Shown one piece after another: positions 34,988 through 47,097 of a stretch of DNA of 64,000 nucleotides. Position 1 is the stretch's first letter; each line of letters begins with the position of its first letter. The translations under genes and the position numbers were made by a program. The stretch covers positions 1,827,001-1,891,000 of the forward strand of contig NC_092574.1 in assembly GCF_037975245.1 (NCBI RefSeq). The letters are read 5' to 3'. The notes under the pieces are model-generated. The model searched no databases, was not told where the DNA came from, and saw only the letters and a list, made by a program, of their open reading frames with translations. This DNA comes from Apostichopus japonicus. Lineage: Eukaryota; Echinodermata; Holothuroidea; Aspidochirotida; Stichopodidae.

Positions 34988-35847
34988 TAACGACAGTTTC
35001 AGAATACCGATGTGATGTGGTTCACAGTCACACAAAGGTTCAGTAAGGTATAGTTTCGGTAAACCTGTAATACAAATGTGCAGTAACATAAATACATGCA
35101 ACAGCAACTCATGTAAACATAATAAGCTTTTAATGAACAGGTTTCTTAAATTAACACTACAATCAATAGGCTAATTCAGCGATCAGGGCTAAATTCAACC
35201 TGCAACGCCATAAACAGTCTAAATTCAGTTTGCTACCGAAATCGCAGCTAGCTTCGATTCGAACTCATGAATATTCATGACCCTCAACATCGAGGTGCGT
35301 AACGTGTCTTGACAACAGGTCTATAACAACAAATTGTAAGTCCCTCACAAGTTACAAATCATCGTAGATTGGTCTTAACACTCATTTCTGAAACACCTTT
35401 ACAATCACAAAAAAAATCAGTAACATATTGAGGTCAAATTAACAGTAATTCCCCAGTTTTAGGCTGGACAGAGAACCAGAAACCGATAAACAGCGCAGAA
35501 TGACAGCCATTACAAGCAAGCTAGTCATAAAACACATGGGCCTATCTGCCGTGAATAGCCCGAGGCATACATAAACTATAATTAGATTAAAGAGGGTCTA
35601 CACGGCTCAATAAACTACAACCCAGTGTACATATCGGAAAACCAATACAAGAAGACAATTGTACAACACTCACGCAACAAATCATTAACATTTACGACGG
35701 TAACTTTCTGAAGAAATAGCAGAACTTAGCCTAATTTGCTGCCGTCGTTCTCTCCAGCAGCGCTTTGTATAGCGCCATTTTGTTCTCGCCTGCTTGACGA
35801 GAGCCCCCTAATTTGGAACGTTTACATTTCCTGTTTCACTCGAAACA
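34988..35847 (-). repeat. BEL/Pao LTR, 3' copy relative to the element
   Basis: Shares nearly all of its length with 40694-41560, with scattered substitutions and a 4-base duplication (GATGTGATGTGG). Begins, on the minus strand, TGTTTCGAGTG. Its far end lies against the CR1-like LINE. Confidence 0.9.
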
Positions 35848-35898
35848 TCCTCCCCCCACCCAAAGTAACACTCGCAACTAAACACTTATTAATATAAT

Positions 35899-36147
35899 TC
35901 ATAACAGTGTACATTTTTCAAATCCTTCTACAGGACATATGACAACTATCTTAGTAACAGGTCTACTGAGCAGTCCATTTGCAGTCTTGACTTGAACGTT
36001 TCGTACTCGGTTATCTTTTCCTGGATACACTTCTGTAATTCGACCAAGCTTCCATTGTCCGCGAACCAGGTTCGGGTCAGCTATCAGAACGACATCATCT
36101 ACTCTTACATTTCGTCGGTCAGCGTTCCATTTCCGTCTAGGCACCAA
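35899..36147 (-). pseudogene. BEL Pol C-terminal domain (DUF5641-like)
   Basis: RRKWNADRRNVRVDDVVLI, then RGQWKLGRITEVYPGKDN and RNVQVKTANG, then RPVTKIVVI. This is the SH3-like end of BEL integrases. Separated from the integrase core by a short disrupted stretch. Confidence 0.85.
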
Positions 36148-36246
36148 CAGAGGGAATACATCTCGAAACCATGACTTTCAGAAAGCGTCGACTATACGCT
36201 GAACGAATTCCACTCTCTCCTTAGGATACTTGGATGGGCGAAAGGG

Positions 36247-37167
36247 TCATTGTGGAATCCTACTGGATGCTCGATCCAACAAGATGTCGTTTGCGCAAAT
36301 ATACGTCCCATCGTCTGGATCATTCGTTAGTCTTCCAATCGGTCGTTCGTTAACAAGATTTGCCACCTCTTGTAGATAGGTATGCAGTTCAAATGGAGTA
36401 AGACTTTGTTCTCCGATTGCTTTCTTTAGAGCATGTTTGCAGCTTTTCACAAGTGATTCTGCACATCCATTTTGATGTGGAGCCAAAGGTGTAATGAATT
36501 TCCATATCACTTGTCGCTCTGCACAGAACTCTTTCAATTCATCTTTCTCCCAGCCTTTCACCATTTCTCTTAGCTGCCTCTGAGCACCGACAAACTGTGT
36601 ACCATTATCACTCTGAATTAGCTGTGGGTGTCCTCTGATGGCAAAGAACCGTCTCAGTACTTGTAGAAACTCCATCGTAGAACAGTCAACAGCTACTTCC
36701 AGATGGACGGCTCTGGTGTTAAGACTTGTGAATATGACACCATAGTGCTTTGTCGTTTTGATTCGTCCAACCTTAACAACTTTTGGGCCAAAGTAATCGT
36801 ACGCTGAGAAATGGAATGGCGGTGTGAACGGAGCCAATCTCTCCACCGGAAGGCTTGCCATCAATTGTGTCTCGGCCTTGTGATTGAAGGCTCTACAGTT
36901 TACACATCTGAATTTCACCTTCTTCGCCAGACTCGTCACTCCAACTATCCAGTATTTGTTCCTGATTTTGGCAGCAGTCGTAGCAACACCATAGTGACCT
37001 CGTTCATGTACATTTTGCGTGATCAGGTAGGAAATGTGGCCCTCTCTTGGCAGTAATGCGGGGTGTCTCATGTCATAAGAGAACAGACCATTCCCCACTC
37101 TCCCTCCCACATAAATGATATCATCTTTTACGAAAGGACTCAGGGACTTGTATGTACCTTTCTCCAT
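36247..37167 (-). pseudogene. BEL integrase
   Basis: 306 residues. A zinc-binding N terminus (HERGHYG ... FRCVNCRAFN) is followed by the catalytic triad: Asp in FSAYDYFGP, Asp in IQSDNGTQF, and Glu in HQNGCAESLVKS. All catalytic residues seem present. The ORF is closed at its start by a frame break with the upstream region. Confidence 0.9.
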
Positions 37168-37185
37168 GTCATCGCGTAACTTTTT

Positions 37186-37690
37186 CTATGTTTCTCGAAT
37201 CCAGTAGTTTTCTGCCATTGACAGCTCTTCCACTGACAGCGGACCACCTTTCTCTAGGCACTTGGCTTTCAGATTTCTTAGGAATCTAAACACGTACGCT
37301 GTCACACGGATTAAGTTTCTCCAAGTGGAGAACTTCTTACAGTCGATGGCAGCTTCTACTTCCCTTGTCAACAGTACAGTACTCTCCTTATTTTCCTTGT
37401 CAATTTCAATAACATCAGCTTTAGGGATGCATTTTGGCCATTCTTCTTCTGGCAACCGTAGAAAGGCCGGACCATCCTTCCAGGCACATTTCAAATCTTT
37501 GACGCTAGCCCCTCGAGACACTTTGTCTGCAACTTTGTGCTCTCCGGGTATGTGGCGCCAATCTGATGGTTCGGTTTGACTCTGTATATCTGCGACTCTG
37601 TTGGCAACAAATGACTTATACTGGCTGGACTGGCCTCTAATCTAGGACAGGGCAATGATACTGTCCGACAAGAATATAACTCTTTCAAAT
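37186..37690 (-). pseudogene. BEL RNase H remnant and linker
   Basis: Two overlapping frames (37688-37491 and 37521-37186) read on from the reverse transcriptase. RNase H-like VIFLSDSIIALS ends the upstream ORF, then VANRVADIQ-like sequence, VSRGASVKDLK and WPKCIPKADVIEID. Frame changes mark decay. Confidence 0.65.
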
Positions 37691-38544
37691 TGAGCTGACA
37701 TCTCTTCCTTTATTATTGCATAAAGTATAGATGCTACAACAGCGGCTTGCAGCTCTAACCGAGGAATAGACAGATATTTCATTGGTTCTTGCATTAGACA
37801 TCTCTCAAAGGATACGCCATCTAGTCGCTCCAGTTCAGTAAAGAACCGCCTCCACTCAGTCTTATCGTCAGTAGACAAGGGTTCGTCCAAGCCAGTACCG
37901 GTCTGCCACACTTTTTGCATCAGAATTTTGCCTTTGATCAGTAATGCACCAGTGAACCCAATTGGATCAAAGACTTTGGCCAATTCACTTAACACCATTC
38001 GTTTTGTCATTAAGTCCTTTTCCTTTGTGGCCACAGGTTTCACCTTGTACTTCAGGATGTCCAACTCTGGATCCCAAACTACACCTAATACCTTTTGTTC
38101 TTCTGAATCCCCGATGACAAATTGTTCACCTTGGGTTTTCTCGTCATCTTTCAATAGGCCATTGGAGAACCATCCCTTTGTTTTAAATCCTCCAGTGTCT
38201 AGGACAGCAACCATATCACTGGTGACTTTTCTGGCTTCTTCTATCGTATGAACTGACGTACAAATGTCATCCATATAAGTATATTTGGTCAAGATATTTG
38301 CAGCCTCTGGATACTGGCTTGCTCCATCTGCTGCAGTTCTCCTCAAGGCAGTCAGTGCCATAGCTGGGGCCGGCTTATCGCCAAATGTCACCACTTCCTT
38401 CACATAGACACCGGGCTCCCTTGACTCATAACTCCCCCACAAGAACCGATGAACATGCACGTCTGTTTCTGGCATACGGACTTGGTTGTACATTTTGGAT
38501 ATATCACCTGATATGGCAACTGGGTGTTGCCTGAAACGCAACAA
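37642..38544 (-). pseudogene. BEL reverse transcriptase, N-terminally deleted
   Basis: FRQHPVAISGDISKMYNQV (first catalytic Asp) and YTYMDDICTSV (YMDD) are intact. The C-terminal AKVFDPIGFTGALLI and IPRLELQAAV are typical of Pao-type Pol. The fingers preceding LLRFRQHP are missing: the frame runs straight back into protease sequence, an internal deletion. Confidence 0.9.
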
Positions 38545-38560
38545 AACTCGAAACAGATCA

Positions 38561-39025
38561 TTAAGAAGGTCTGCAGAGTGTTTGACCTAGAGCAGACTCC
38601 ATATTTCTCAGAATTACCGAACTAACTCTGGGGACATTGGAAATTTCTGGTACACCAACAGCTGATATGGTGTACTCCCTCTGGTTGGCCGAATACAACT
38701 TGAGTCTGTAAACCTTAGTCTGGTAGGTCTGTACATCTCCTCCTAATATGTCGAGATCGACGCTGATTGGCTTGCCTTCAAGTCCTAGCTGCTCTGCTAC
38801 TTTTACCCGTATTAAGGTCACATTCGTTCCAGAGTCAAGCAGAACGCTACCCGTTGTATAGTTGACGGAAGTGCCCATTCTCGCACTGATTATAGGTAAA
38901 GCCACCTCGTTGTTATTCGAAGCAAATCCGACGATGTTGCCGCCAGTAGTCTTATTAAGTAGCACGTGGTGGAATGACTCACAGTTGCCTTCAGGGCATC
39001 GTGTCTTTCGTCTGCACGTTCGCAT
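38561..39025 (-). pseudogene. BEL aspartic protease
   Basis: VLLDSGTNVTLI carries the active-site Asp-Ser-Gly. LGLEGKPISVDLDILGGDV follows, in the order found in BEL proteases. It ends at the deletion junction with the reverse transcriptase. Confidence 0.85.
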
Positions 39026-39031
39026 ATTGTG

Positions 39032-39710
39032 CTATTTGCCAGCACGTTTAAGGCAACTAAAGCAGGCATGCTTTTCCTTTACTATTTGGTACCTTTCTGT
39101 TACAGCGAGCTCCTTGAAGCCTGCACACTGGTCAGGCCAGTGGTCATCGGACTCGCAAACCCAACACTTTTTCCATCTTTGATGAGGTCGCGAGGTGGAG
39201 AGGTTGCCTGTTTGGCGCTGTGTCAGGCTCACCTTGTTCTGTTGACATATTGAGCTACTTCGGATGGACGCGGTAGCTCTCATTCTAGCTTTCATTTCTT
39301 CATTGAAGAAGCTCAGAAGACCTTCCACAGAGGCTTCTTGTCCATTCCTTTGCAGACTGCGGGCAAACACTTTTCTGTCATCGTGTGTCAGCTTTTTCTC
39401 TATTATGGCCAGCATATGGTTGTTGTTCATATCTGCCTCTTTTCCAACTAGCTTCAATATGTTATAACATCGTCTGATGTGCCAGTTCACAAAAACGAAC
39501 ATCTTCTACATGTTGCATTCCTCTGAACTTGATCAGGTCTTGAGTCACAGTATCTGAGACAACTCTTGGGTCTCCATAATACATATCAAGATACCCCCAG
39601 CAGGCACGATAGTCGGTTCCGATTCCTTTCAGCAGTTCCAGTGGCTTACCTGACAAGCTCCCACGAAGAATGGAGACAGCATCCCTAGCATCATACATTG
39701 GGTCAACCAT
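39032..39710 (-). pseudogene. BEL Gag core and zinc knuckle
   Basis: Two frames: 39710-39462 (DARDAVSILRGSLSGKPLEL, LDMYYGDPRVV) and 39502-39032, ending with the knuckle CWVCESDDHWPDQC and HACFSCLKRAG. The two are one protein broken by a frameshift near 39480. Confidence 0.85.
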
Positions 39711-39811
39711 TTGTGGAAAATGTCTTCAAAGGTATGATAATCTATGACGTCTCCGGAAAATACTGGCAGCTTTGGCTTCTCCACCCTCGGTCTCCGTTTG
39801 GACGAAACGTG

Positions 39812-40237
39812 TTACTCGTTACATGTTTCTTTCAGTTCCTTTCGTTGTTCACTCGTCGGAGTCAACGGCAATGGTGATGCTTTGTCAGTGGATCCTGGTG
39901 GTTTATGATTCGACTGCTCTGGTAACAAGTCTAGTACTGGCATCTGGAGTTGAGAAAAGCCTTTAATAACAGATTTGAAACGAGCTTTGACGGCCGCATA
40001 CTCGTCAATGCAACCTTGTATGTATTCTTCTTCCTTATCGTAGGCCGCCGAGTCTTCAATCGTCTCGCAGTACTCATCATGGCGCTCTTTCAGCTCACCA
40101 AGAGCCAACTCCAGTTTGTTGAATTCAGAAATTAGTTCTTCCAGTGACCCCTCTTCCAGCAGGATTTCCAAGGCCCGTTTCTGCCTTGTGAACCGCGTCT
40201 TGCTGGTCCGTCTCTTTAGTTTCTTCTCTTCCATCAC
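39812..40237 (-). pseudogene. BEL Gag N-terminal coiled-coil region
   Basis: 141 residues beginning MMEEKKLKRRTSKTRF. Lysine/glutamate-rich with heptad-like leucines (LEELISEFNKLELALGEL), then a Pro/Ser/Thr-rich segment. Matches the N-terminal DUF1759-like portion of BEL Gag. Confidence 0.75.
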
Positions 40238-40693
40238 CCTTCAGGTTCGAACAACAGTAAATTGAATTTTGTGGAAGGGTCGAAGAAAAGAACAAAATGA
40301 AGTAGTCACAGCCGGTCGTATGTAGATATAGTTTGGATCATATAATGATCGCTGTTTATTCAATTCTGAAAAGAAAATTGAAAAAAAGGAACATATTTAA
40401 GTAAATAATCTAAATGAATTGTGTCCAACAAAACTCTTCAAGACTTCAGTCGATTTTTTTTTAATCAACATTGAATCAGCATATTGCTTTAACCCACCTG
40501 AATTTAGCATAGAACCCTCATAATATTGAACAGTGATATCAAACCAGTAAACATACAACTTCTTCCAGTAATCTGTATGGCGCCCTTACTGGGCTTACCA
40601 AAATTACCTGACTTTCATACATTTGCATAATTAAGCGCAAATCCATGTTAAAGACCTGTATACAATTAACTTACTACTGTGACCGGATGCGAA

Positions 40694-41560
40694 TAACGAC
40701 AGTTTCAGAATACCGATGTGGTTCACAGTCACACAAAGGTTCAGTAAGGTATAGTTTCGGTAAACGTGTAATACAAATCTACAGTAACATAATTACATGC
40801 AACAGCAACTCATGTAAACATAATAAGCTTTTAATGAACAGGTTTCTTAAATTAACATTGCAATCAATAGGCTAATTCAACGATCAGGGCTAAATTCAAC
40901 CTGCAACGCCATAAACAGTCTAAATTCAGTTTACTACCGAAATCTCAGCTAGCTTCGATTCGAACTCATGAATATTCATGACCCTCAACATCGAGGTGCG
41001 TAACGTGTCTTGACTACAGGTCTATAACAACAAATTGTAAGTCCCTCACAAGCTACAAATCATCGTAGATTGGTCTTAACACTCATTACTGAAAACACCT
41101 TTACAATCACATATAATCAGTAATATATTGAGGTCAAATTAACAGTTATTCCACAGTTTTAGGCTGGACAGAGAACCAGAAACCGATAAACAGCGCAGAA
41201 TGACAGCCATTACAAGCAAGCTTATCATGAAACACATGGGCCTATCTGCCGTGAATAGCTCGAGGCATACATAAACTATAATTACATTAAAACTTATCTA
41301 CACGGCTCAATAAACTACAACTCGTATCGTAAACCCAGTGAACATATCGGAAAACCAATACAAGAAGACAATTGTACAACACTCACCCAACATATCATTA
41401 ACATTTACGACGGTAACTTTCTGAAGAAATAGCAGAACTTGGCCTAATTTGTTGCCGTCGTTCTCTCCAGCAGCGCTTTGTATAGCGCCATTTTGTTCTC
41501 GCCTGTTTGACGAGCGCCCCCTAATTTGGAACGTTTACATTTCCCGTTTCACTCGAAACA
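40694..41560 (-). repeat. BEL/Pao LTR, 5' copy relative to the element
   Basis: About 867 bp. On the minus strand it starts TGTTTCGAGTGAAAC next to CR1-like sequence. The copy should hold the element's promoter. I did not identify a primer-binding site with confidence. Confidence 0.9.
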
Positions 41561-41731
41561 GTGCTGATAAATGGCAAGAGAGGTGTCACACACTGCTTAA
41601 TTAAGGAGGCAGCAGATCAATGCCACAGCTCTTAGACGGGGAGGCCATTATGATCCGCTTCAGTTCATCCTTTGTAGCTGGCTCCCACATATCTAGTGCA
41701 CAAGATACGGTTTCTGCACTGTCAATGAGCA
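41561..41731 (-). pseudogene. Upstream fragment of the same CR1-like LINE
   Basis: ELKRIIMASPSKSCGIDLLP, then after a frame shift LIKQCVTPLLPFIS. This is the segment just before and at the start of a CR1-type reverse transcriptase. It ends exactly at the BEL LTR, and the ORF beyond the other LTR resumes downstream, with about 90 residues missing. Confidence 0.75.
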
Positions 41732-42912
41732 GGATTTAATTTAATATCTGCTTGCGATGATGTCGGACTCACGATGTGAATGAAATTCGGAAAATTCTTT
41801 ACCACGGCCTGAAAAATTTGAACGAAACGTGAGTACAACCGAAATTTTCGAATTGCATTTTCCGTTTTCAAAAAGGTACTACCTGCATCGCCCGGTCGAT
41901 GGTGTAAAAGAAGTTGAACAATGATTTAGGGCAAAATTCGGATTAGTTTCGGCATTCTGGGCCGAATTAAAGTGGTATTTTTGAGGGTGCTCTTGGTCAA
42001 CGTCATCAACGTATCCTATCGTAGTTAATTATATGTGTACTTGTGTATGCCCATTGCCATAGCGTGCAGCCTAGGGTTATAATTTTAAGTATAATACCAT
42101 GCAGTGGATTACAATACCGTGAGTTATAATTTCCACATGTAGAAATTGTTAACGAATACAATTACACTGTCGTTTCCTTGTATTTTGCAGGACTCAATTA
42201 GTTAAAAGTATGATAGTACAACAAAACGTCTATGCCTATGCTGATAAAATTATACATTTAGGCCTGCTACTGACTGATGATTGTCAACTGGCAATGACAA
42301 TATCCCTACTCCCCATGGCTCCAGTATATTGAGTACTTTAAGATAAACACAGCTTATAATACAAGGTATTGTCTTGGTCTGTAGGCTATAGTTAGTACTA
42401 CTATATAGTTTTAGCCTTGTATGATTCCATCCGGTGTACCTAGAAACATCCCACCTGCTAATTCTAGATCAAGTCAATGTAGTCTATAGGCTAGGTACGG
42501 TACAGTAGGCCTAGGTCAAGTCAGTGACAAGTCAACATTGATTCTTTGCTTTGCGGCAAGAGCAGGGCCCTATTTCTGAGCTGAAGAGATTTTTTGAAAG
42601 CATTTGTACCATGATTATCTGTTGTTTTACACACAAGGATACGGATAAGTCTGCAATGAACTTTCGTACATTGTTTGCTACAATTTTTGCTAGGATTTTT
42701 TTTTTGTGTGAATTCATATTGCAGTTGATGCTTTTTGTTTTGCTTGTGCATGTGCCTATTCACATTTCATTGCATAGCAGATGCTTTCTGTACGGTTCAA
42801 TACTGAGATGAAAGTATCCCTTTTGGGGTTTTTATTCCTTTTGTTTTCTTACCAGTTTTGTGATGCTAACTATTGAGATCTCTCAGTATTAGATGGTACA
42901 TATTTTGCAGGC
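41732..42912. other. No gene recognised
   Basis: Short frames only. A TTGCAG just before the ATG at 42913 might be a splice acceptor, so upstream exons of the ORF relic that follows could lie here, but I cannot identify any. Confidence 0.45.
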
Positions 42913-44258
42913 ATGTCGACAGTCAGTTCTACTAGTAATCGTCACCCAGGGAATGGATTTGGGCCTTGCAAATTGTGCAAGGGTAATACTAGTCGGTATT
43001 GGCATATTGGTTAAGCAGGACCACAACATGCTCAACTGTCTATTAATCAACGGTCACTTGGTATTGAGGATTGTGACTGCATATACCAAGCCTGTCAAAG
43101 GAAACAAGAAAATCCAAATCCTTCATCGACTGAGAAACGAGAGGTAGATGAGGCAAGTGCTGTAGATGGCTTTAAACATGTCAACGTCAGGAATATTAAA
43201 ACAAATATTGACAACCCCCCCCCCCCCCCACCTATATCTTAGATATGTTTGAAGTTCACGAACATGAAGAGACAACATCACAATTAACAATTTGTAGCAT
43301 CCATTATTCATCACTGTACAACTTCACAAAGAGGGTTAAGTGCTGCATTTGTTATGGTACCAAATAACTGCGACACCCTGGGGATTTGAAGATGGCCAGT
43401 AAATTTGCAACGTTATTTCTTCAGTTAGAAGATTTAACTTTAGACTCCAATAGCAACGTTTGCAATGCTTGTTTTCTTGGTTTTCAGAGATACTCAAAAT
43501 CTCCTACTTGCTTTCATTCTTTGAACTCCAATAAGGATTTCTTTTATCATTGGTTTCCAGTTATAGAAACTGCTCCATTGATAATTGTGACAGCTACGAA
43601 TCCTTTGCATTTGCAGATTCTCTTGTTTACTTGGGTGATGAACTTTTGAGTGATAGGCCAGTTCTTCTTTCTGACGTGTATGCCAAGTAAAAAGTCATTT
43701 ATAGTTCACAACTTTCATTCGTTTCTCTACCCTTTAGATCCATCGATCCAGAGCAATCTCCTCCAAAATCCCAACGACATTTTTATACATCTATCAAAGT
43801 TGCTTTTGGGGAGTGCCTAACTTTTTCCCAGATACCTGGTCAGGACAGGTAGCCGTGTTGCTAATATGCTCCATATATTGTTGTTACACAACATCAAGAC
43901 CAAGAGATATTGTCTGTTGATGATTGTTCCAAAGAACAGGATCAATCTTTAAAGCCTACTAATCGTAAAAGATTATTTCATCAGCTCACAAATGTGGCTG
44001 AGGATTTAAACAAAAGGATAATTTCTTTAGCAAAGGAAATCATAAACAAAGATAGAGCTGAAGGCATCAAATTAGACACCTTTATTTTCAGAAAAGAAGC
44101 TTTAAGGATTGATCCTGTTGTTTTCAACTTTCTAACAACTATTACCCAAGGTCCACATGAGAAGGGCAAGAAGCTGTTTAATTCAACCTTTTAGTGGGAT
44201 CAACATTATGCATGCAACACCCACACTTCAGAAGCTGTCAGCTATAGCAAATTTTTAA
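42913..44258 (+). pseudogene. Large PIN-like/CXC ORF family, segment A (N terminus)
   Basis: Opens MSTVSSTSNRHPGNGFGPC with a Cys-X2-Cys ... Trp-His cluster, a stop at about 43012, and a poly-C run (43215-43229) across which the frame shifts. Downstream come VKCCICYGTK, LQLEDLTLDSNSNVCNACF (paired Cys-X2-Cys), then NRKRLFHQLTNVAEDLNKRI and IDPVVFNFLTTITQ. These Cys pairs suggest zinc binding. The family is one I recall only as long uncharacterised proteins repeated in cnidarian and echinoderm genomes, so it is probably a mobile element. It is cut at a TTAA by the element at 44259. Confidence 0.6.
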
Positions 44259-44600
44259 AGGGGCCATGACACAAAAATTTCAAAGTCCTTTTTGGGATCT
44301 ATCAAATAATGTTCTCTAGAACATGTATCAACCAATCTGCAAGTTTAAAAGTTGCTTTTTCAAGTCGAAAATTGAGAATGAATTTACCCTCTTCGGCGTT
44401 TGAAACTTTGTTTACTCGAAAATTTTCCGATTCGCATGACGTCATGTGACGTCATGTTATGAACACGTTTGTTGTCGCTGTTTACGATCCTCCGAACATA
44501 CCATTCACTTACACGTTAGACAAGTACACATACCACTAGTAGTTTTTACTAAACAAAACACCGATCACAAGTGCGATATCAAATCAAAATTTCCTGTGAA

Positions 44601-44890
44601 ATGGCGGATCCAGAAGCAATTGCGGCAACCGAAGTTCAAAGTGATAGTGGTTCTTCACCAGGCAGTGAAATTGGGCTATAATTAGAGTGCCCTTTCTCAT
44701 ATTCGAAGCAGAGAGTGAAGGCGATGTTCATGCCAATATTGAACCGAACGTTGAGGGTGGACCTGAGGTGTTAGAACCGTATCAGTTCGAGCCTGTTAAA
44801 CGAGCCGAAATTGAAGCTCCACAAAATATCGAAGAAGAAACCCGTTCGAAACGATTGCAAGGAACATACAACGTGGTAATAATTTATTAA
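44601..44890 (+). pseudogene. P2X7-ballast-like gene of element 1, first exon
   Basis: Starts MADPEAIAATEVQSDSG (stop at about 44680), and a shifted frame reads on with VLEPYQFEPVK and a Glu-rich stretch to KRLQGT. The PYQFEP motif recurs in element 2 at about 52790, marking the same gene. Confidence 0.6.
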
Positions 44891-45320
44891 CGAAGCATTT
44901 AAAAACAAAACCCACCATTGTGTGCATGTGTTGTTGGAATTCGCGGAACTCCCTAAACCGTATTGTGCGTTGTCTTACGGTACCTTACAACCCATATGTA
45001 CAGTATGTTGCTATGTATTCATACATGTACATAGTAGTAGGGATGGTTGCATGCTGAAAGTTTGGCTCGGGGATGTAAGTTGCATTATGCAGCCACGCTA
45101 GGTAGGCATATGTGTTATTTCATACTCTTTATTACTAGGCTAGAACTTTAGCCTGGAGTTTTGCAAATCAATTTTCTGAAAAAAAAGAATGTTTCATGAT
45201 ACATGAAAGGTATAAAATCACAACAAATGTAACCATAACTGTACATTGTATGCCTGCTTGTTATTGTGGACATCATGGGCCAACATTAATACATTTTGAA
45301 CTTTCATATTTTTTTCCCCA

Positions 45321-45583
45321 GGCAGTACAGATACATACTCTACGGTCAACAGGTTCAATGGTACTGGGGGTTCCTAGCAAGACACGTCAGGGTTGTGCTA
45401 CCATCATGTGCAGTCCAAAGGATCAGAAGTGAGTTTCCAGCCAATGGTCATTACACTGCATTCAAGTTGTCAGGAGAAAACTCATTGTATAGGAAGCCTT
45501 GGTTGAGAAATTCCTCCATGAACACCTTTGCTATTCTACGATTGTGTTGGATAATCAATCCGTCAGGGTTCCCTCAGTGTTGA
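45321..45583 (+). pseudogene. P2X7 C-terminal (ballast)-like exon of element 1
   Basis: After an acceptor TTTTTTTCCCCAG the frame reads YGQQVQWYWGFLARHVRV, VLPSCAVQRIRSEFP and GHYTAFKL. The human P2X7 C terminus has LPSCCRWRIRKEFPKSEGQYSGF at the same place. No channel part is present, only the cytoplasmic domain. Confidence 0.7.
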
Positions 45584-46998
45584 TATATTAAAATTCAAGA
45601 CTTTTAATTCAGGATGAAAAGGTTATTTTCCAGACCCAACATCAACAATGAAAGAAAAGGCATTTTTGAAGCATTTGGACACAAGATGTCATATAATATG
45701 TGCATAAGGGAAATGGCATTGACCTTTTTAGGAGCATTTACCTCCCAGACGTTTGCTTCGTAACTTTAATCTGGAAGCCAAAATATCAATATCACCAATG
45801 ATATTTGACAGAAAAGTAATGATAAAGACCAATGGAGGCAGCAGAACTCTTGAATGTTTAGACTTTGTTTCTTCAGCAGCAGTTGGTTTGATTTACAATC
45901 TGTCTTCAGAAACTCAGCAGTACACCCTGTTAATGGTCTTCGATTGCTTTAATGTGTGTGATGCTGTGTTTCACGTTGCCCGTCAGTGGTGTACGTGTCG
46001 TCGTGCGGGGGTAACATTTTTGCATGTGAGTTGCGTCGTGCAGTGTTTCTTGGTTTAAATGACCCTTTATTGTATTTGCTACTGGATTATTCTAATTAAT
46101 TTGTCACAACAACAATTGATAGTTATGGACATGCAACTGCTTTATAGGCTTAAAACAAAAAAAAATCCTGTAGGTTGTTTTTCTTTAAACCTCCTTTGAT
46201 GTTACAAATTACATTAGTGTCATGTAAGAATGATACTGTTTATGGAAAGTACAGTTTTACTTTTATGTCATATAATACAATGATTGTTGTTAATGTTAGT
46301 TTAGTCACATGCTTGTTCAGATTGTCCAGAATGACTGTCTAGAACTGATATTGAATAAACTTTGTGTAATGATATAAGACTTGAACTACATTGTGTGAAT
46401 TTTTCGCTCTGACACTTTAAAATAAATCGATTTGAGATTTAAACACCCATTGGAATAAAATCTTTTTACCTACATATTTTGACCCATCCCCATTACCCCC
46501 ACTCCCTCCCCAACATAAAAAAAAAATGATTTTCCTGGAATAGGGATAAGAAATTATTGCTATAGCTAACTGATCCAGCATATTCCAGAAATATATTGGG
46601 GCACTGAGATTTGTTCACAAGAAGATGTAACCCATCACTTCTGAAGCTAACCTCATAGCTTTCTAGTATACAATAGAGCAACGAAGGGGGTTTTAATTTA
46701 GATGATACAGTAAAATCTCTTCGTCCATTGCTAATACTAGTACTGCTAGTACTCGGCCGCGCTACCTCCAATGGATCGCCACTTCCCCTATTGAAGGTTT
46801 CCTGTTCCCCGATCTGGTCTTCAGAGTAGTTTTTTTGTGTGGATTACTTGACAGAAGAACGACTCTTTTATGTCGAACCGTTAAAGTCCATTTGTTTTTA
46901 TTTCATAAAAAAGGAGGGATCGTAGTTTGCTTCCGTGAAGGTCGCTTCATACTGGCTAGGCCTAGTGAAATCGGCGCTGGTGTTGTGCACTAACTTGG

Positions 46999-47097
46999 TC
47001 ATAATCGCCGTATTTTTTTTCGTCCTTCAGCATATGGATGAAGGATAGCATGGGTTATGATATTTATGCAGCTCCCAACAACACAACGGACCGGCAT
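46999..47097 (-). pseudogene. THAP-finger exon start of element 1
   Basis: MPVRCVVGSCINIITHAIL then HPYAEGRKKIRRL, stop at 46999. It has the Cys-X4-Cys start and spacing of a THAP zinc finger, but only about 32 residues remain, without the later Cys and His. Confidence 0.55.

Larger units (their letters stand above)
34988..41560 (-). mobile_element. BEL/Pao LTR retrotransposon, decayed
   Basis: Two direct repeats of about 860 bp (34988-35847 and 40694-41560) bound a minus-strand gag-pol. The order reading leftwards is gag coiled coil, zinc knuckle, protease, reverse transcriptase, RNase H remnant, integrase, and a C-terminal DUF5641-like domain, the Pao/BEL arrangement. Several frameshifts and stops break the polyprotein, and a deletion joins protease to the middle of the reverse transcriptase. 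It interrupts a CR1-like LINE. Confidence 0.9.
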
